64,000 nucleotides of DNA from Thalassospira marina (GTDB lineage: Bacteria > Pseudomonadota > Alphaproteobacteria > Rhodospirillales > Thalassospiraceae): positions 1,128,001 through 1,192,000 of the forward strand of contig NZ_CP024199.1 of assembly GCF_002844375.1 (NCBI RefSeq), given 5' to 3'. Shown piece after piece: positions 16,705 through 25,471 of the stretch. The notes under the pieces were generated by a model. The model was not told the DNA's origin. It saw nothing but the letters and a program-made list of their open reading frames with translations, and ran no database searches. Position 1 is the stretch's first letter. The number at the start of each line of letters is the position of its first letter. The position numbers and the translations under genes were made by a program.

Positions 16705-17505
16705 ATGGATCATTTGAAACGCAGAACGACTGTATTATTGGGGCTGGTCATGGTGCTGGTTTTGCCATTTGGCATCAGCCTGGCGCAAAACCCGCCCGGT
16801 AACGACAACCCCAATGAAACCTGGCGCAATGCCCCGCGCCATTCAGCGGGCCTTGCGCCTGACCCGGTTGCCAATGCCGATACGGCCATTGTTCAGGTTT
16901 ATGCTGCCTCGACCTATAGCTGGCGGGGCTATTTTGCCGTTCACACCTGGATCATCGTCAAGCATAGCGGGGCCAAGACCTTTACCCGGTATGACGTGGT
17001 CGGCTGGGGGGGCGGTAATGTTATTCGCACCAATTATGCGATCCCCGATGGTTTATGGTTTGGGTCGGAACCGGAAGTGCTGGTTGATCTGCGCGGGGAA
17101 GGCGTTGATGACATCATTGATGATGTCGAAAAAGCGGTTCAAACTTACCCCTATCCGCAGGAATATCGCAGTTATCCGGGGCCAAACAGCAACACCTTCA
17201 TTGCCCATATCGGGCGTGAAGTGCCAGCACTTGACCTTGATATGCCCGCCAATGCGATTGGCAAGGATTACCGCGATATCACCAACCCGGTTGGCATGTC
17301 GCCTTCGGGGACCGGGGTGCAGGCAAACCTGTTTGGCGTGCTGGGCTTCACTGCTGGCCTGGAAGAAGGGCTGGAACTTAATATCCTGGGGCTTAATTTC
17401 GGCATCGACTTTAACCGCCCGGCCATTCGCCTGCCATCCATCGGGCGGCTGGGCCTGCCCAATAGTGGTTCGCTTGCCGCAGCAGATGCCAGCGAAAAAC
17501 CGTAA
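16705..17505 (+). CDS. DUF3750 family protein
   Basis: 266 residues with an N-terminal signal peptide or anchor (8-28). The core has the family pattern 'STYSWRGYFAVHTWIIVK', 'YDVVGWGG' and 'YPGPNSNTFIAHIGRE', in which His, Cys/Ser and Asn positions recall a papain-like NlpC/P60-related fold. The function is not established. The gene is monocistronic, with a strong terminator 40 bp downstream. Confidence 0.78.
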   Translation: MDHLKRRTTVLLGLVMVLVLPFGISLAQNPPGNDNPNETWRNAPRHSAGLAPDPVANADTAIVQVYAASTYSWRGYFAVHTWIIVKHSGAKTFTRYDVVGWGGGNVIRTNYAIPDGLWFGSEPEVLVDLRGEGVDDIIDDVEKAVQTYPYPQEYRSYPGPNSNTFIAHIGREVPALDLDMPANAIGKDYRDITNPVGMSPSGTGVQANLFGVLGFTAGLEEGLELNILGLNFGIDFNRPAIRLPSIGRLGLPNSGSLAAADASEKP

Positions 17506-17544
17506 CGGGTTAACGTGATTAACCCTTAGTCATGCTTTAGCGCG

Positions 17545-17580
17545 AAAACAGCCGAAACACTGATGTTTCGGCTGTTTTTA
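17545..17580. terminator. Bidirectional terminator between DUF3750 and MDR genes
   Basis: AAAACAGCCGAAACA pairs with TGTTTCGGCTGTTTT, with T/A tracts on both sides, serving the convergent genes. Confidence 0.93.
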
Positions 17581-17597
17581 TGTGTGCGGGCAGGGGA

Positions 17598-18638
17598 TCA
17601 GGCGGCGAGTTTTACAAGCATTTTGCCGGTATTTTTGCCATCAAACAGGCCGATAAAGGCATTGGGGGCGTTTTCCAGGCCTTCGAAAACGGTTTCTTCC
17701 CACCGTAGGGCACCTGCACGCACAAGGTCGATGCCTTCGCGGACAAATTCGGGGTAGGCGGCAAGGTGGTCGGACACAATGAAGCCTTCCATGCGGGCGC
17801 GCTGCGCGGTCAGGCGGAAAAGATTGGCAGGTCCGCTGGCATTTGCGCGGTTGTTATAAACCGAAATCATGCCGCAAACGGCAATGCGGGCATGCAGGTT
17901 GATATGGTCAAGCGCTGCTTCGAGATGGGCACCGCCAACATTTTCAAAATAAACATCAATGCCTTCGGGGGCCGCTTCGCCCAGCGCATCGGAAAGATTA
18001 TCGGCTTCGCGGTAATTGATGACGGCGTCCACCCCGATAACATCGCGTAGCCATTTTGCTTTTTCAGGGTTGCCGGTGCTGCCAATGACGCGGCAATTTT
18101 TGGCCTTTGCCAACTGGCACACCATGGAGCCAACGGCCCCGGCCGCAGCGGATACAAAAACGGTTTCGCCGGGCTGGCATTCGGCAATCTTATCAAGGCC
18201 AACCCATGCCGTCAGGCCGGGCATGCCCAGCGGACCCAGAAAAACCTGTTCGGGGATATCGGGCGCATCGGGAATGGGGTGCAGATAATCGCGTTCGAGC
18301 AGGGCGTGGCTGCGCCAGCCGGTCATGGATGTAACAAGGTCGCCTTCAACAAAACGGCTGTCGCGCGAGGCAATGACCCGGCCAACAGCATGGCCTTCCA
18401 GCGGGGCATTTAACGAAAATGGCGGGATATAGCTTTTGCGTGGGGTCATGCGGCCACGCATATAGGGATCAACCGACATCCATATGTTTTCGACCAAGAC
18501 TTCGCCATCCAGCGGTTTTAACACCGGGACATCGACCACGGAAAAATCATCGGGACTGGGGATGCCATCAGGGTAACGCAGCAGATGGATTTCCTGGGCT
18601 TTGTCGGGGATTTTCGCAAAAGAGGGCGTGTCGGTCAT
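17598..18638 (-). CDS. NADP-dependent oxidoreductase (MDR, CurA/leukotriene-B4 dehydrogenase type)
   Basis: 346 residues from ATG 18638, which has GAGG just upstream; an ATG at 18659 lacks a site. The pattern 'WMSVDPYMRGRM' and the nucleotide-binding 'SAAAGAVGSMVCQLAKAKNCRVIGS' define the zinc-free medium-chain dehydrogenases that reduce activated C=C bonds (prostaglandin reductase, YncB/CurA). Likely role: detoxification of enones with NADPH. Monocistronic. Confidence 0.88.
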   Translation of the reverse strand: MTDTPSFAKIPDKAQEIHLLRYPDGIPSPDDFSVVDVPVLKPLDGEVLVENIWMSVDPYMRGRMTPRKSYIPPFSLNAPLEGHAVGRVIASRDSRFVEGDLVTSMTGWRSHALLERDYLHPIPDAPDIPEQVFLGPLGMPGLTAWVGLDKIAECQPGETVFVSAAAGAVGSMVCQLAKAKNCRVIGSTGNPEKAKWLRDVIGVDAVINYREADNLSDALGEAAPEGIDVYFENVGGAHLEAALDHINLHARIAVCGMISVYNNRANASGPANLFRLTAQRARMEGFIVSDHLAAYPEFVREGIDLVRAGALRWEETVFEGLENAPNAFIGLFDGKNTGKMLVKLAA

Positions 18639-18754
18639 GGGGCCTCGGCAGGTTGGCATTTCATCTTTGACCGGATGTGAACCGCCATCCGGTCTGCCCC
18701 GGACCTAGGAAATTTGGTCCCCATGTGCAACCGTTTTCCCGCCCGAAACGGGAT

Positions 18755-19291
18755 TTATCGGTTCATCCACCAGATGGCGCTATTTAACAGCGTGGCATAT
18801 CCAACCCAGAATGCATAAGGGGCCAGCATCCATGCCGCGATGCGGTCTATGGGGGCAAACAGCAAAATATTGGCGATGATCAGTACCAATAATGGAACGA
18901 TATCAACCATACCCGCCAAAGGCGATTGCGCCCCGAAAAACAGAAATGACCAGAACAGGTTCAATACCAGTTGTGCACCATAAATGATAAAAACCTGCCG
19001 CCCGCCAGTTGGCGCCAGAAAACCGGTTTTGCACCAGACCCGCCAGCCGGAAATAGCAATCAGGGCATAAATCACGGTCCAGACCGGGCCAAAAAGCCAG
19101 TCGGGCGGGGTGAAGAATGGTTTGGATAAAGTCGGATACCAGTCCGAAACACTGGTGGCCGTAACCGTGGCCGAGACGGACGAAATGATGGCGCATAAAA
19201 CAAGAAATGCAATCAGCGCAAAGACCTTTGTGCGGTGGTTGGGGCGAAAGACGGGGCTGGAATTTTCAGACCCGGAAGATTGAAATGTCAT
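18755..19291 (-). CDS. TspO/MBR family tryptophan-rich sensory protein
   Basis: 178 residues from ATG 19291; the frame extends to a TTG at 19309, which is less likely. Five membrane helices with the family's Trp/Pro signature 'LSKPFFTPPDWLFGPVWTVI', 'LNLFWSFLFFG' and 'LLNSAIWWMN'. Bacterial TspO binds porphyrins and is linked to tetrapyrrole control and oxygen or stress response. No tetrapyrrole gene is nearby. Confidence 0.93.
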   Translation of the reverse strand: MTFQSSGSENSSPVFRPNHRTKVFALIAFLVLCAIISSVSATVTATSVSDWYPTLSKPFFTPPDWLFGPVWTVIYALIAISGWRVWCKTGFLAPTGGRQVFIIYGAQLVLNLFWSFLFFGAQSPLAGMVDIVPLLVLIIANILLFAPIDRIAAWMLAPYAFWVGYATLLNSAIWWMNR

Positions 19292-19342
19292 GGTGCTGTC
19301 GCCTTGCAAACGGGGGGCAAAGGTGGGTTTGGCAACAAGTCA

Positions 19343-19378
19343 AAATACAAACGGCGACCGGGAAAGCCCGGTCGCCGT
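19343..19378 (-). terminator. Terminator of the NTF2-like gene
   Basis: ACGGCGACCGGG (19351-19362) pairs with CCCGGTCGCCGT (19367-19378). The T-rich tail is on the minus strand, downstream of the 19472-19900 gene. Confidence 0.85.
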
Positions 19379-19471
19379 GTATTATAATGCCATATTGGCT
19401 TGCCAGATCATTTAAATCCGGGAATTTTTTGCAGGCGTTTGGGCCGCGTCAGCCCCGGAAGACCGGTCTTT

Positions 19472-19900
19472 TCAGGCAGCCGCCGTTGATGAAACATCTT
19501 CCATCAGGTCAAAGGCAACGATGGCGGCCATGACATCTTCATACATGTGCAGATGGCGGATGACGCCATTTTCAATGACAAGATGAAAGGCAACGTCGCG
19601 GATTTTGCGTTTGGATGTTGCGGTGCTTTTTTCGCCGATCTGACCAAAAAGGGCGACATGGCGGTCGCTGATCATAAGGCGGGTGCCCATGGCGCGGCTT
19701 TCGGCCGGGACGTGGGCTGGCCACAGGCGGTCAAACAGTGCCGAACGGCCTGCGATATTATCGACAGGTTCGGCATGGTCATAGCTGTTATCACCGGGCA
19801 GGTTCCATTGCATGTCGGTCGCGAAAAGATCGGCAACCGAATTATCATGGGCAGCAAGCCGGTCAAAAAATGTTTCGGCAATTTGCTTGGCGTTCAACAT
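19472..19900 (-). CDS. SnoaL-like / NTF2-fold protein
   Basis: 142 residues from ATG 19900, with AAGGGG 5 nt upstream. The alpha+beta pattern 'AETFFDRLAAHD', 'WNLPGDNSYDH', 'VAFHLVIENGVIRHLHMYED' is that of the nuclear-transport-factor-2 superfamily, which includes isomerases, ester cyclases and ligand-binding proteins. No catalytic assignment is possible. Confidence 0.78.
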   Translation of the reverse strand: MLNAKQIAETFFDRLAAHDNSVADLFATDMQWNLPGDNSYDHAEPVDNIAGRSALFDRLWPAHVPAESRAMGTRLMISDRHVALFGQIGEKSTATSKRKIRDVAFHLVIENGVIRHLHMYEDVMAAIVAFDLMEDVSSTAAA

Positions 19901-20071
19901 GGCGGCCCCTTGGCGCATCAAAATTGGTATCACTGTTTCTTTGCATCATAATAATGGAAAAATGATGGTGATAGCCGGCAATATCGTGACAATGCGTTCC
20001 GGACGCGGAACGCTGAAATGATGCGGCGCGGCCTGGTGGGGCGTCGAATTGGAACGATTGTCCAAAATCAC

Positions 20072-20110
20072 GCAAAACAAAACCGCCATCGTTGGCAATG
20101 GCGGTTTTGT
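20072..20110 (-). terminator. Terminator of the COG0523 GTPase gene
   Basis: ACAAAACCGCCAT (20077-20089) pairs with ATGGCGGTTTTGT (20098-20110), with a T-rich tail on the minus strand. A short GT run follows at 20120-20138. Confidence 0.88.
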
Positions 20111-20183
20111 GGGCATTTTATGTGTGTGTCTGTGTGTGGCAAATGACGCCCGAAGAACAATCAGGCCGTTTTGAATGGCATCA

Positions 20184-21434
20184 TCATGCCGCATTGCCCC
20201 ATTTCGGAAACGGATCCGGCAGGGAGGCAAAGGGGCGGGCATTGAAACGGTCGCCATAATCATCGGCGGGGTCATTTGCGGCGCGTACCGCCAGGCCCAG
20301 GTCGGCATCGTCGATCAGGCAGGCATCCAGGCGGGCACGCAGGGCGGCCTCATCCATGCCGGTGCCAATAAAGACGATTTCCTGGCGGCGGTCACCAAAA
20401 ACGGGATGCCAGATTTTACGCAGCATGCTTTCCCATTCCGGGCCGCTGGGCCAGCGATCCTGCGGGACGGTAACCCACCAGTTGCCCAATGCCTCGTGCT
20501 GGACGGCGGCACCAGCCTGGCTTAATTCACCCACCCAGTTCGGGCGGGTCGCAATCCAGAAATGGCCCTTGGCCCGAATAACGCCGGGCCATTCGGAATT
20601 GATGAATTCATAAAAGCGCTGCGGATGAAATGGCAGGGCACAGCGATAGGTGAAACTGGAAATGCCATATTCCTCGGTTTCGGGAACATGGTCGGTAAAG
20701 CCGTACAGTTCCTTGGCCCATAGGGGATGTTCGTGTGCACGTTCAAAATTGAAAAGGCCGGTCGCAAGGATTTTTTGCGGTGAAACGCGGCCACGCGTGG
20801 TTTCGACGATTTCGGCATCCACATTCAGGGCGCGAATGATGTGGCGTACGGTTTCAAGTTCCTGTGTGCTGACAAGGTCGGTTTTGTTCAGGATGATGAT
20901 ATCGGCAAATTCGATCTGATCGACCAGCAGGTTTACGATGGTGCGTTCATCTTCTTCGCCCAGCGATTCCCCGCGATCACGCAGAAAATCCTGCGAGCTG
21001 TAATCGCTGATCAGGCGGGCGGCATCCACCACGGTTGCCATGGTATCAAGGCGGGCCACATCGCTTAGGGATTCGCCATACACATCGCGGAAATCAAAGG
21101 TCGCGGCAACGGGCAGGGGTTCGGCAATGCCGGTTGATTCAATCAGCAGGTAATCAAAGCGGTTTTCATCGGCCAGCTTGCGAACTTCAGCCAGCAGGTC
21201 ATCGCGCAGCGTGCAGCAAATGCAGCCATTGCTCATTTCAACCAGCTTTTCATCAAGCCGGGACAGATCAGCCCCACCATTGCGCACCAGGTCCGCATCG
21301 ATATTGACCTCGCTCATGTCGTTGACGATCACGGCGACGCGCAGGCCATCACGATTGTTCAGGACATGGTTCAAAACCGTGGTTTTCCCCGCGCCGAGAA
21401 AGCCGGACAAAACCGTTACAGGAAGCTTTTGCAT
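20184..21434 (-). CDS. COG0523 GTPase, zinc-type metallochaperone (CobW/ZigA family)
   Basis: 416 residues. P-loop GFLGAGKTT, the metal-binding CXCC motif in 'GCICCTLRDDL', and NKTD for guanine recognition are all present, with a CobW C-terminal domain ('YRCALPFHPQRFYEF', ending in a conserved 'DPFPKW'). The family delivers zinc to client enzymes under zinc limitation, or cobalt to cobaltochelatase. A Zur-type palindrome directly upstream argues for the zinc branch. The ribosome-binding site lies inside that palindrome (21445-21450). Confidence 0.9.
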   Translation of the reverse strand: MQKLPVTVLSGFLGAGKTTVLNHVLNNRDGLRVAVIVNDMSEVNIDADLVRNGGADLSRLDEKLVEMSNGCICCTLRDDLLAEVRKLADENRFDYLLIESTGIAEPLPVAATFDFRDVYGESLSDVARLDTMATVVDAARLISDYSSQDFLRDRGESLGEEDERTIVNLLVDQIEFADIIILNKTDLVSTQELETVRHIIRALNVDAEIVETTRGRVSPQKILATGLFNFERAHEHPLWAKELYGFTDHVPETEEYGISSFTYRCALPFHPQRFYEFINSEWPGVIRAKGHFWIATRPNWVGELSQAGAAVQHEALGNWWVTVPQDRWPSGPEWESMLRKIWHPVFGDRRQEIVFIGTGMDEAALRARLDACLIDDADLGLAVRAANDPADDYGDRFNARPFASLPDPFPKWGNAA

Positions 21435-21445
21435 GGCAGAATTAC

Positions 21446-21487
21446 CCTCTCGATATTGATATGTTATAACATAACAGTATCGAGAGG
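21446..21487. promoter_or_regulatory. 42-bp near-perfect palindrome containing a Zur-type box
   Basis: The core TATGTTATAACATA (21460-21473) matches the known Zur consensus TGTTATA-(N)-TATAACA. Outer arms CCTCTCGATA (21446-21455) and TATCGAGAGG (21478-21487) continue the same symmetry axis; 19 of 21 positions pair. The left arm includes the Shine-Dalgarno of the GTPase gene. Confidence 0.8.
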
Positions 21488-21747
21488 CGCTTCATTCAGC
21501 AAGCGCAAAGCGCAGCTTGCCTGATATGGGCATGTGCTCGCTAACGGCATAAAGGCCGTATTGCATCGCGCAGGCGTTCAGGAAGGAGCGTAAAAGGGGA
21601 TCAAAGCCGCACGCAAGGCAAGGCCGGGCGGTTAATGATCCGGGGGTGGGGGAAGCTGCAAACCTATTTTGGTGGTGCGGATGGATACCGAAAACAGCCA
21701 AGCGTTACGTCTGCCGACGGCTGGGGTGCCAATCGAAGGTACCTGGC

Positions 21748-22329
21748 TTAGTCCAGCGCGGTCAGGACCATCTCGACATAGTCGCGCATGGTTTCCTCGT
21801 CGGCAGCACGGCGGGCCATTAATTGCAGGCCCTGAACGGAACCGGCAAGGAAGCGGGCAAGGGCGCGGATGTTTTTACCCTCTGCAATGGTTTTTTGCGC
21901 CTGGGCACGCACCAGCGCATCGACAAATAAAAGTTCGGTACGCTTGAAGGACTGGCGGGCAATGGCGGCGGTTTCGGCATCGTGCGGGGCCAGTTCCATG
22001 CCGGAATTGACCATCAGGCAGCCTTTATTGCGCCCTTCGGACAGGCCATTGCGCATCACATCGCGGAAGGTTTCGCAAATCGCCTGGCGACCATCGGTCA
22101 TTTCCACCAGTTTGGCAAAACGGGCGGCGGAAATGGTTTGCACATAATGGTCAAGCACGCGCAGGAACAGGGCTTTTTTATCGCCAAAACTGGCATACAT
22201 GCTGGCCCGGTTCAGGCCGGTTTCATCGACAAGATCCTGAACCGAGGTCCCTTCGAACCCCTTGTGCCAGAATACGTTCATGGCGTTATCAAGAACGCTT
22301 TCTTCGTCAAAGGCGCGGGGGCGGGCCAT
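21748..22329 (-). CDS. TetR/AcrR-family repressor
   Basis: 193 residues. The N-terminal helix-turn-helix reads 'VFWHKGFEGTSVQDLVDETGLNRASMYASFGDK', close to the TetR profile; the C-terminal ligand domain resembles the YxaF/LmrA group. No divergent transporter or enzyme lies next to it: the upstream neighbour is folA and the downstream side is the Zur palindrome region. Its target is therefore unknown, perhaps itself. Confidence 0.88.
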   Translation of the reverse strand: MARPRAFDEESVLDNAMNVFWHKGFEGTSVQDLVDETGLNRASMYASFGDKKALFLRVLDHYVQTISAARFAKLVEMTDGRQAICETFRDVMRNGLSEGRNKGCLMVNSGMELAPHDAETAAIARQSFKRTELLFVDALVRAQAQKTIAEGKNIRALARFLAGSVQGLQLMARRAADEETMRDYVEMVLTALD

Positions 22330-22426
22330 GTCGCAATGCTCACAGATGCTGTTATTAGGACAGTAAACCTACCTTAAATAGGGCATAGGCAGGGATCAAG
22401 CCTTCATGCCCGGCATTTGGGCCGGT

Positions 22427-22951
22427 TCACGCGATTTTGTCCAAGGTTACAAAGCTGAAGTCTGGACCATTTTCGGTGTTTTTACGATCTTCGCGGTTAA
22501 TTTCCTGCCAATCGGCGGCGGGTAACGGCGGCAAAAACGTATCGGCATCGAAGGTTTCATGGACTTCGGTGATTTCGTAACGCGTCGTATAGGGCAGGGC
22601 AAGGCGATAGATTTGCGCACCGCCAGCAATGATGACATCGTTCACACCATCACGAAGGGCAATGTTATCGGCTAGCTTGATGGCGGTTTCGATATCGTGG
22701 CAGACAATTACGCGTTCATGGTCAAACGACCAGTTTTTATCGCGCGTTATGACAATTGATGTCCGGCCCGGCAGCGGTTTGCCGATGGATTCAAAGGTGA
22801 CGCGCCCCATGATCATGGGTTTGCCCCTGGTCAGTTCCTTGAAACGTTTCAGGTCCTCGGGGATATCCCACGGCATCCAGCCATCGCTGCCAATGGCATG
22901 GTTTTGCGAAACGGCAACAACGGCCGTGCGCGAAACAGGCGTGCTTGCCAT
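22427..22951 (-). CDS. folA: Dihydrofolate reductase
   Basis: 174 residues. The DHFR core is complete: 'AVSQNHAIGSDGWMPWDIPEDL' with the catalytic Asp, 'PMIMGRVTFESIGKPLPGR', and 'DVIIAGGAQIYRLALP' for NADPH binding. It regenerates tetrahydrofolate used by thymidylate synthase. The start overlaps the thyA stop (TGATG), so the two are translationally coupled. Confidence 0.96.
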   Translation of the reverse strand: MASTPVSRTAVVAVSQNHAIGSDGWMPWDIPEDLKRFKELTRGKPMIMGRVTFESIGKPLPGRTSIVITRDKNWSFDHERVIVCHDIETAIKLADNIALRDGVNDVIIAGGAQIYRLALPYTTRYEITEVHETFDADTFLPPLPAADWQEINREDRKNTENGPDFSFVTLDKIA

Positions 22952-23745
22952 CAGACAGCCACCTTGCCTGCAATATGCGGGTGCGGATCATACCCCGTAA
23001 GTGTGAAATCATCATATTTGAAATCAAAGATCGATTTCACATCGGGATTGATCAGCATTTTTGGCAGCGGACGCGGATCGCGTGCCAACTGCGTTTCCAC
23101 CTGGTCAAGATGGTTGGTGTAAAGATGGGCATCACCCAGTGTATGGACAAAATCGCCGGGTTTTAGCTCGCAAACCTGTGCGACCATCATGGTCAGCAGG
23201 GCGTAGGATGCGATATTGAACGGCACACCCAGAAAAATGTCAGCGCTGCGCTGGTAAAGCTGGCAGGAAAGTTTGCCATCGGCGACATAAAACTGGAACA
23301 GGCAGTGGCAGGGCGGCAGGGCCATGTTGGGCACATCGGCCACGTTCCAGGCCGACACCATCAGGCGGCGGGAATCGGGTGTGGTTTTGATCTGGTTGAT
23401 CACGGTGCTGATCTGGTCGATGGTTTCGCCATTCGCCCCGCGCCAGGACCGCCATTGGCCGCCATAAACCGGGCCAAGATCGCCATTTTCATCGGCCCAT
23501 TCGTTCCAGATGCGAACGCCATTATCCTGCAGATATTTGACATTGGTATCGCCCGCCAGAAACCACAGCAATTCATGGATGATGGATTTCAGGTGCAGTT
23601 TCTTGGTCGTGACCATCGGGAAACCTTCGGCCAGGTCAAAGCGCATCTGATGGCCGAAAACGGAAATGGTTCCTGTTCCGGTCCGGTCTTCCTTGCGGGT
23701 GCCGGTGTCGCGCACATGACGCATCAGATCAAGATATTGCTGCAT
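22951..23745 (-). CDS. thyA: Thymidylate synthase
   Basis: 264 residues, the same length as E. coli ThyA. The catalytic Cys is in 'LPPCHCLFQFYV', and dUMP-binding 'CQLYQRSADIFLGVPFNIA' and the C-terminal 'HPHIAGKVAV' are intact. ATG 23745 has AGGA 8 nt upstream. First gene of the thyA-folA operon. Confidence 0.98.
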   Translation of the reverse strand: MQQYLDLMRHVRDTGTRKEDRTGTGTISVFGHQMRFDLAEGFPMVTTKKLHLKSIIHELLWFLAGDTNVKYLQDNGVRIWNEWADENGDLGPVYGGQWRSWRGANGETIDQISTVINQIKTTPDSRRLMVSAWNVADVPNMALPPCHCLFQFYVADGKLSCQLYQRSADIFLGVPFNIASYALLTMMVAQVCELKPGDFVHTLGDAHLYTNHLDQVETQLARDPRPLPKMLINPDVKSIFDFKYDDFTLTGYDPHPHIAGKVAV

Positions 23746-23829
23746 GCTGAATCCTGTTGTTCGGAATCGTATTTTCCGGGAGCATAGTCGCCAATGAATA
23801 GTGTAGCAAGATACCCGATGAAGTTGAAT

Positions 23830-24813
23830 TCAGGTGATTATTGGATAGTACCGGTGCTGGATTTCTGCATTTTGGTCTGATTGTGTAGTTAAACTATTGC
23901 GAACATTTCGCCCTGAGAATTGTCGAAGTATTTCGCCCGCAATAAATTGAGTGTTCATTAATAGTGTGCCGATTTCAGTCCGAGTGTACTTTTTTGCTTC
24001 GTATCGACGTTCGACAAGTGAAGGTATTCCCTTTACTACCCCCTTAATTCTGTGGTGATCTAAATTTGGAAAAGTCTTACATAAATCCATTGAGAGCTCA
24101 GGTAAATTATGCTGGTATTTTCGAACTTTTTTTTCTGGTTCTCCCTGAGCTAGCATCGCGCCTTTCATAAGAAGTTCTGTTGCAATAGCTGAATTTTGAA
24201 TAACGGTATATTTGTCGATTGAACCATGCAGTGTGGCGGAAGACCCCTCAAGTTGTTGTTTCGCAAGATGCCAGTATTCTATTGCTTGGGAATGAATTTT
24301 CTGCGTGCTTTCTACGTCATGAAGTCCATATGTGAAGTCAGATAAGTCAATCCATTGATCGAAAAAAGTATTAGCTGATGCTTTGTCGCTAAATATCCAC
24401 CTGAGAATATTTTCAGGTACTTCGCGTAAGCATTTGACTGGGTCTATTTTTGGGGTTCCATAAATCAAAGGAATTTGAATTGGTAAGAACGTGTCTAGGA
24501 ACATGAATGTACCGATATGAAGAGGGGGGCAGTGTAGATCTTTGGGGCGATATAAGTTCTTGTATATATCTTGAATTGCACATACGAAATCGTCTTCTTT
24601 CTGTCCGATGGAAAAGGAAATTCCTAATTTTTTTGCTATTTCTGAGCATGCTTGCAGTGGGCGTTGGAACGGTTGGTATCCACTTTCGATGAGGTTTTTA
24701 TCTATATCAATTACTAGAGAGTGAAGATTGATCTCGCCATTTGAGAAATGTCTCATTAAGTCTTCGTCTTCTAACGGGCGGGTGATGATTAGTGAAATTG
24801 ATTTTTGGGTCAT
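23830..24813 (-). CDS. AT-rich accessory gene, possible HEPN-domain protein
   Basis: 327 residues, unrecognised as a whole. Base composition and codon use are far more AT-rich than any neighbour, and no ribosome-binding site is visible, both signs of transfer. The C-terminal third ('IEYWHLAKQQL', then 'QNSAIATELLMKGAML', a 'KYQHNLPEL' segment and a final 'RYEAKKYTRTEI' helix) resembles HEPN domains, which are common in toxins and phage-defence RNases. The canonical RX4-6H motif is not obvious. The N-terminal half has no recognisable domain. It lies between thyA and the tmRNA gene, a frequent insertion hotspot, but no integrase or partner gene is present. Confidence 0.6.
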   Translation of the reverse strand: MTQKSISLIITRPLEDEDLMRHFSNGEINLHSLVIDIDKNLIESGYQPFQRPLQACSEIAKKLGISFSIGQKEDDFVCAIQDIYKNLYRPKDLHCPPLHIGTFMFLDTFLPIQIPLIYGTPKIDPVKCLREVPENILRWIFSDKASANTFFDQWIDLSDFTYGLHDVESTQKIHSQAIEYWHLAKQQLEGSSATLHGSIDKYTVIQNSAIATELLMKGAMLAQGEPEKKVRKYQHNLPELSMDLCKTFPNLDHHRIKGVVKGIPSLVERRYEAKKYTRTEIGTLLMNTQFIAGEILRQFSGRNVRNSLTTQSDQNAEIQHRYYPIIT

Positions 24814-24942
24814 TTTTCTGTTTTTGGAGTTAAAATTTTTTGATTTATTTCTATGTTTTGAGATGTTCTTTTATTAAAGCATAATCTGATCTTTCTGTAA
24901 GTTGATTTTCGCTGAGATGAATAGAAAGTTTCCGTATTGCGC

Positions 24943-24972
24943 TTGCCAAAGCATGTGCGTTTCCCCTATATA
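24943..24972 (+). promoter_or_regulatory. Likely ssrA promoter
   Basis: TTGCCA (24943-24948), 18-nt spacer, TATATA (24967-24972). The -10 lies within the palindrome CCCCTATATAGGGG (24963-24976). Transcription would start about 24978, at the 5' end of the acceptor piece. Confidence 0.5.
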
Positions 24973-24977
24973 GGGGC

Positions 24978-25305
24978 TACCGGGGCAACCCGGTTATGGC
25001 ACTAAACTGCGTGGCAGAATAAGCTTTACGGACCCGGGGGCGGTACCCGGCGGCTCCACCATAACCATACGTCGTTTTACTCGAGCGATGTTCGTGGGGC
25101 CGAAATAGGATCGACGTGAGTAGTAAAAGCCAATGTGGGTGCTCGGCATGGTACCACCGATATCGGGCCAATGTTTGTAAATGCAAACGACAACAATGCT
25201 CCGGTTGCTGTTGCTGCGTAAGCGGTACTAGCACCAAAGCGAAATTCCGGTTGCCGGGAGCGGTAGTCGGTGGGGGGTGAGGCACCTAGCAACAGAACGC
25301 CTCAT
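24978..25305 (+). ncRNA. ssrA: tmRNA, circularly permuted two-piece form
   Basis: The acceptor piece comes first and ends GGCTCCACCA at 25061, preceded by a T-arm (GACCCGGG...CCCGG). A 34-nt spacer (25062-25095) follows and should be removed by processing. The coding piece starts GGGGCCGAAATAGGATCGAC at 25096; its GGGGCC pairs with the acceptor's GGCTCC to rebuild the tRNA-like domain. The tag frame runs from GCA at 25183 to TAA at 25219-25221 and encodes ANDNNAPVAVAA. A hairpin TGAGGC...GCCTCA (25278-25303) closes the gene. The permuted layout is characteristic of alphaproteobacteria. End points are approximate. Confidence 0.92.
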
Positions 25306-25471
25306 TATTTCCCCCAATGCCAAGTGCCGCCCTGTTGCAGAATGCGCGAAGTGATTGCGGCACTCTTGTAATTCTCTCACGCTTGTTTATGAATAGAACC
25401 TGACAAATGCGCCATTGGGGATAGTGGCGTATAGGAGTGACGGGCCATGCCCGCCAGAAACAGGATTTTCG

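Noticed and set aside
20120..20138. GT-rich short tandem run
   Set aside because: Under 20 bp, intergenic, after a terminator; no sign of phase variation.
21492..21701. 69-codon minus-strand open frame upstream of the COG0523 gene
   Set aside because: No ribosome site and no family; it runs up to the Zur palindrome. Could be a leader frame but cannot be supported.
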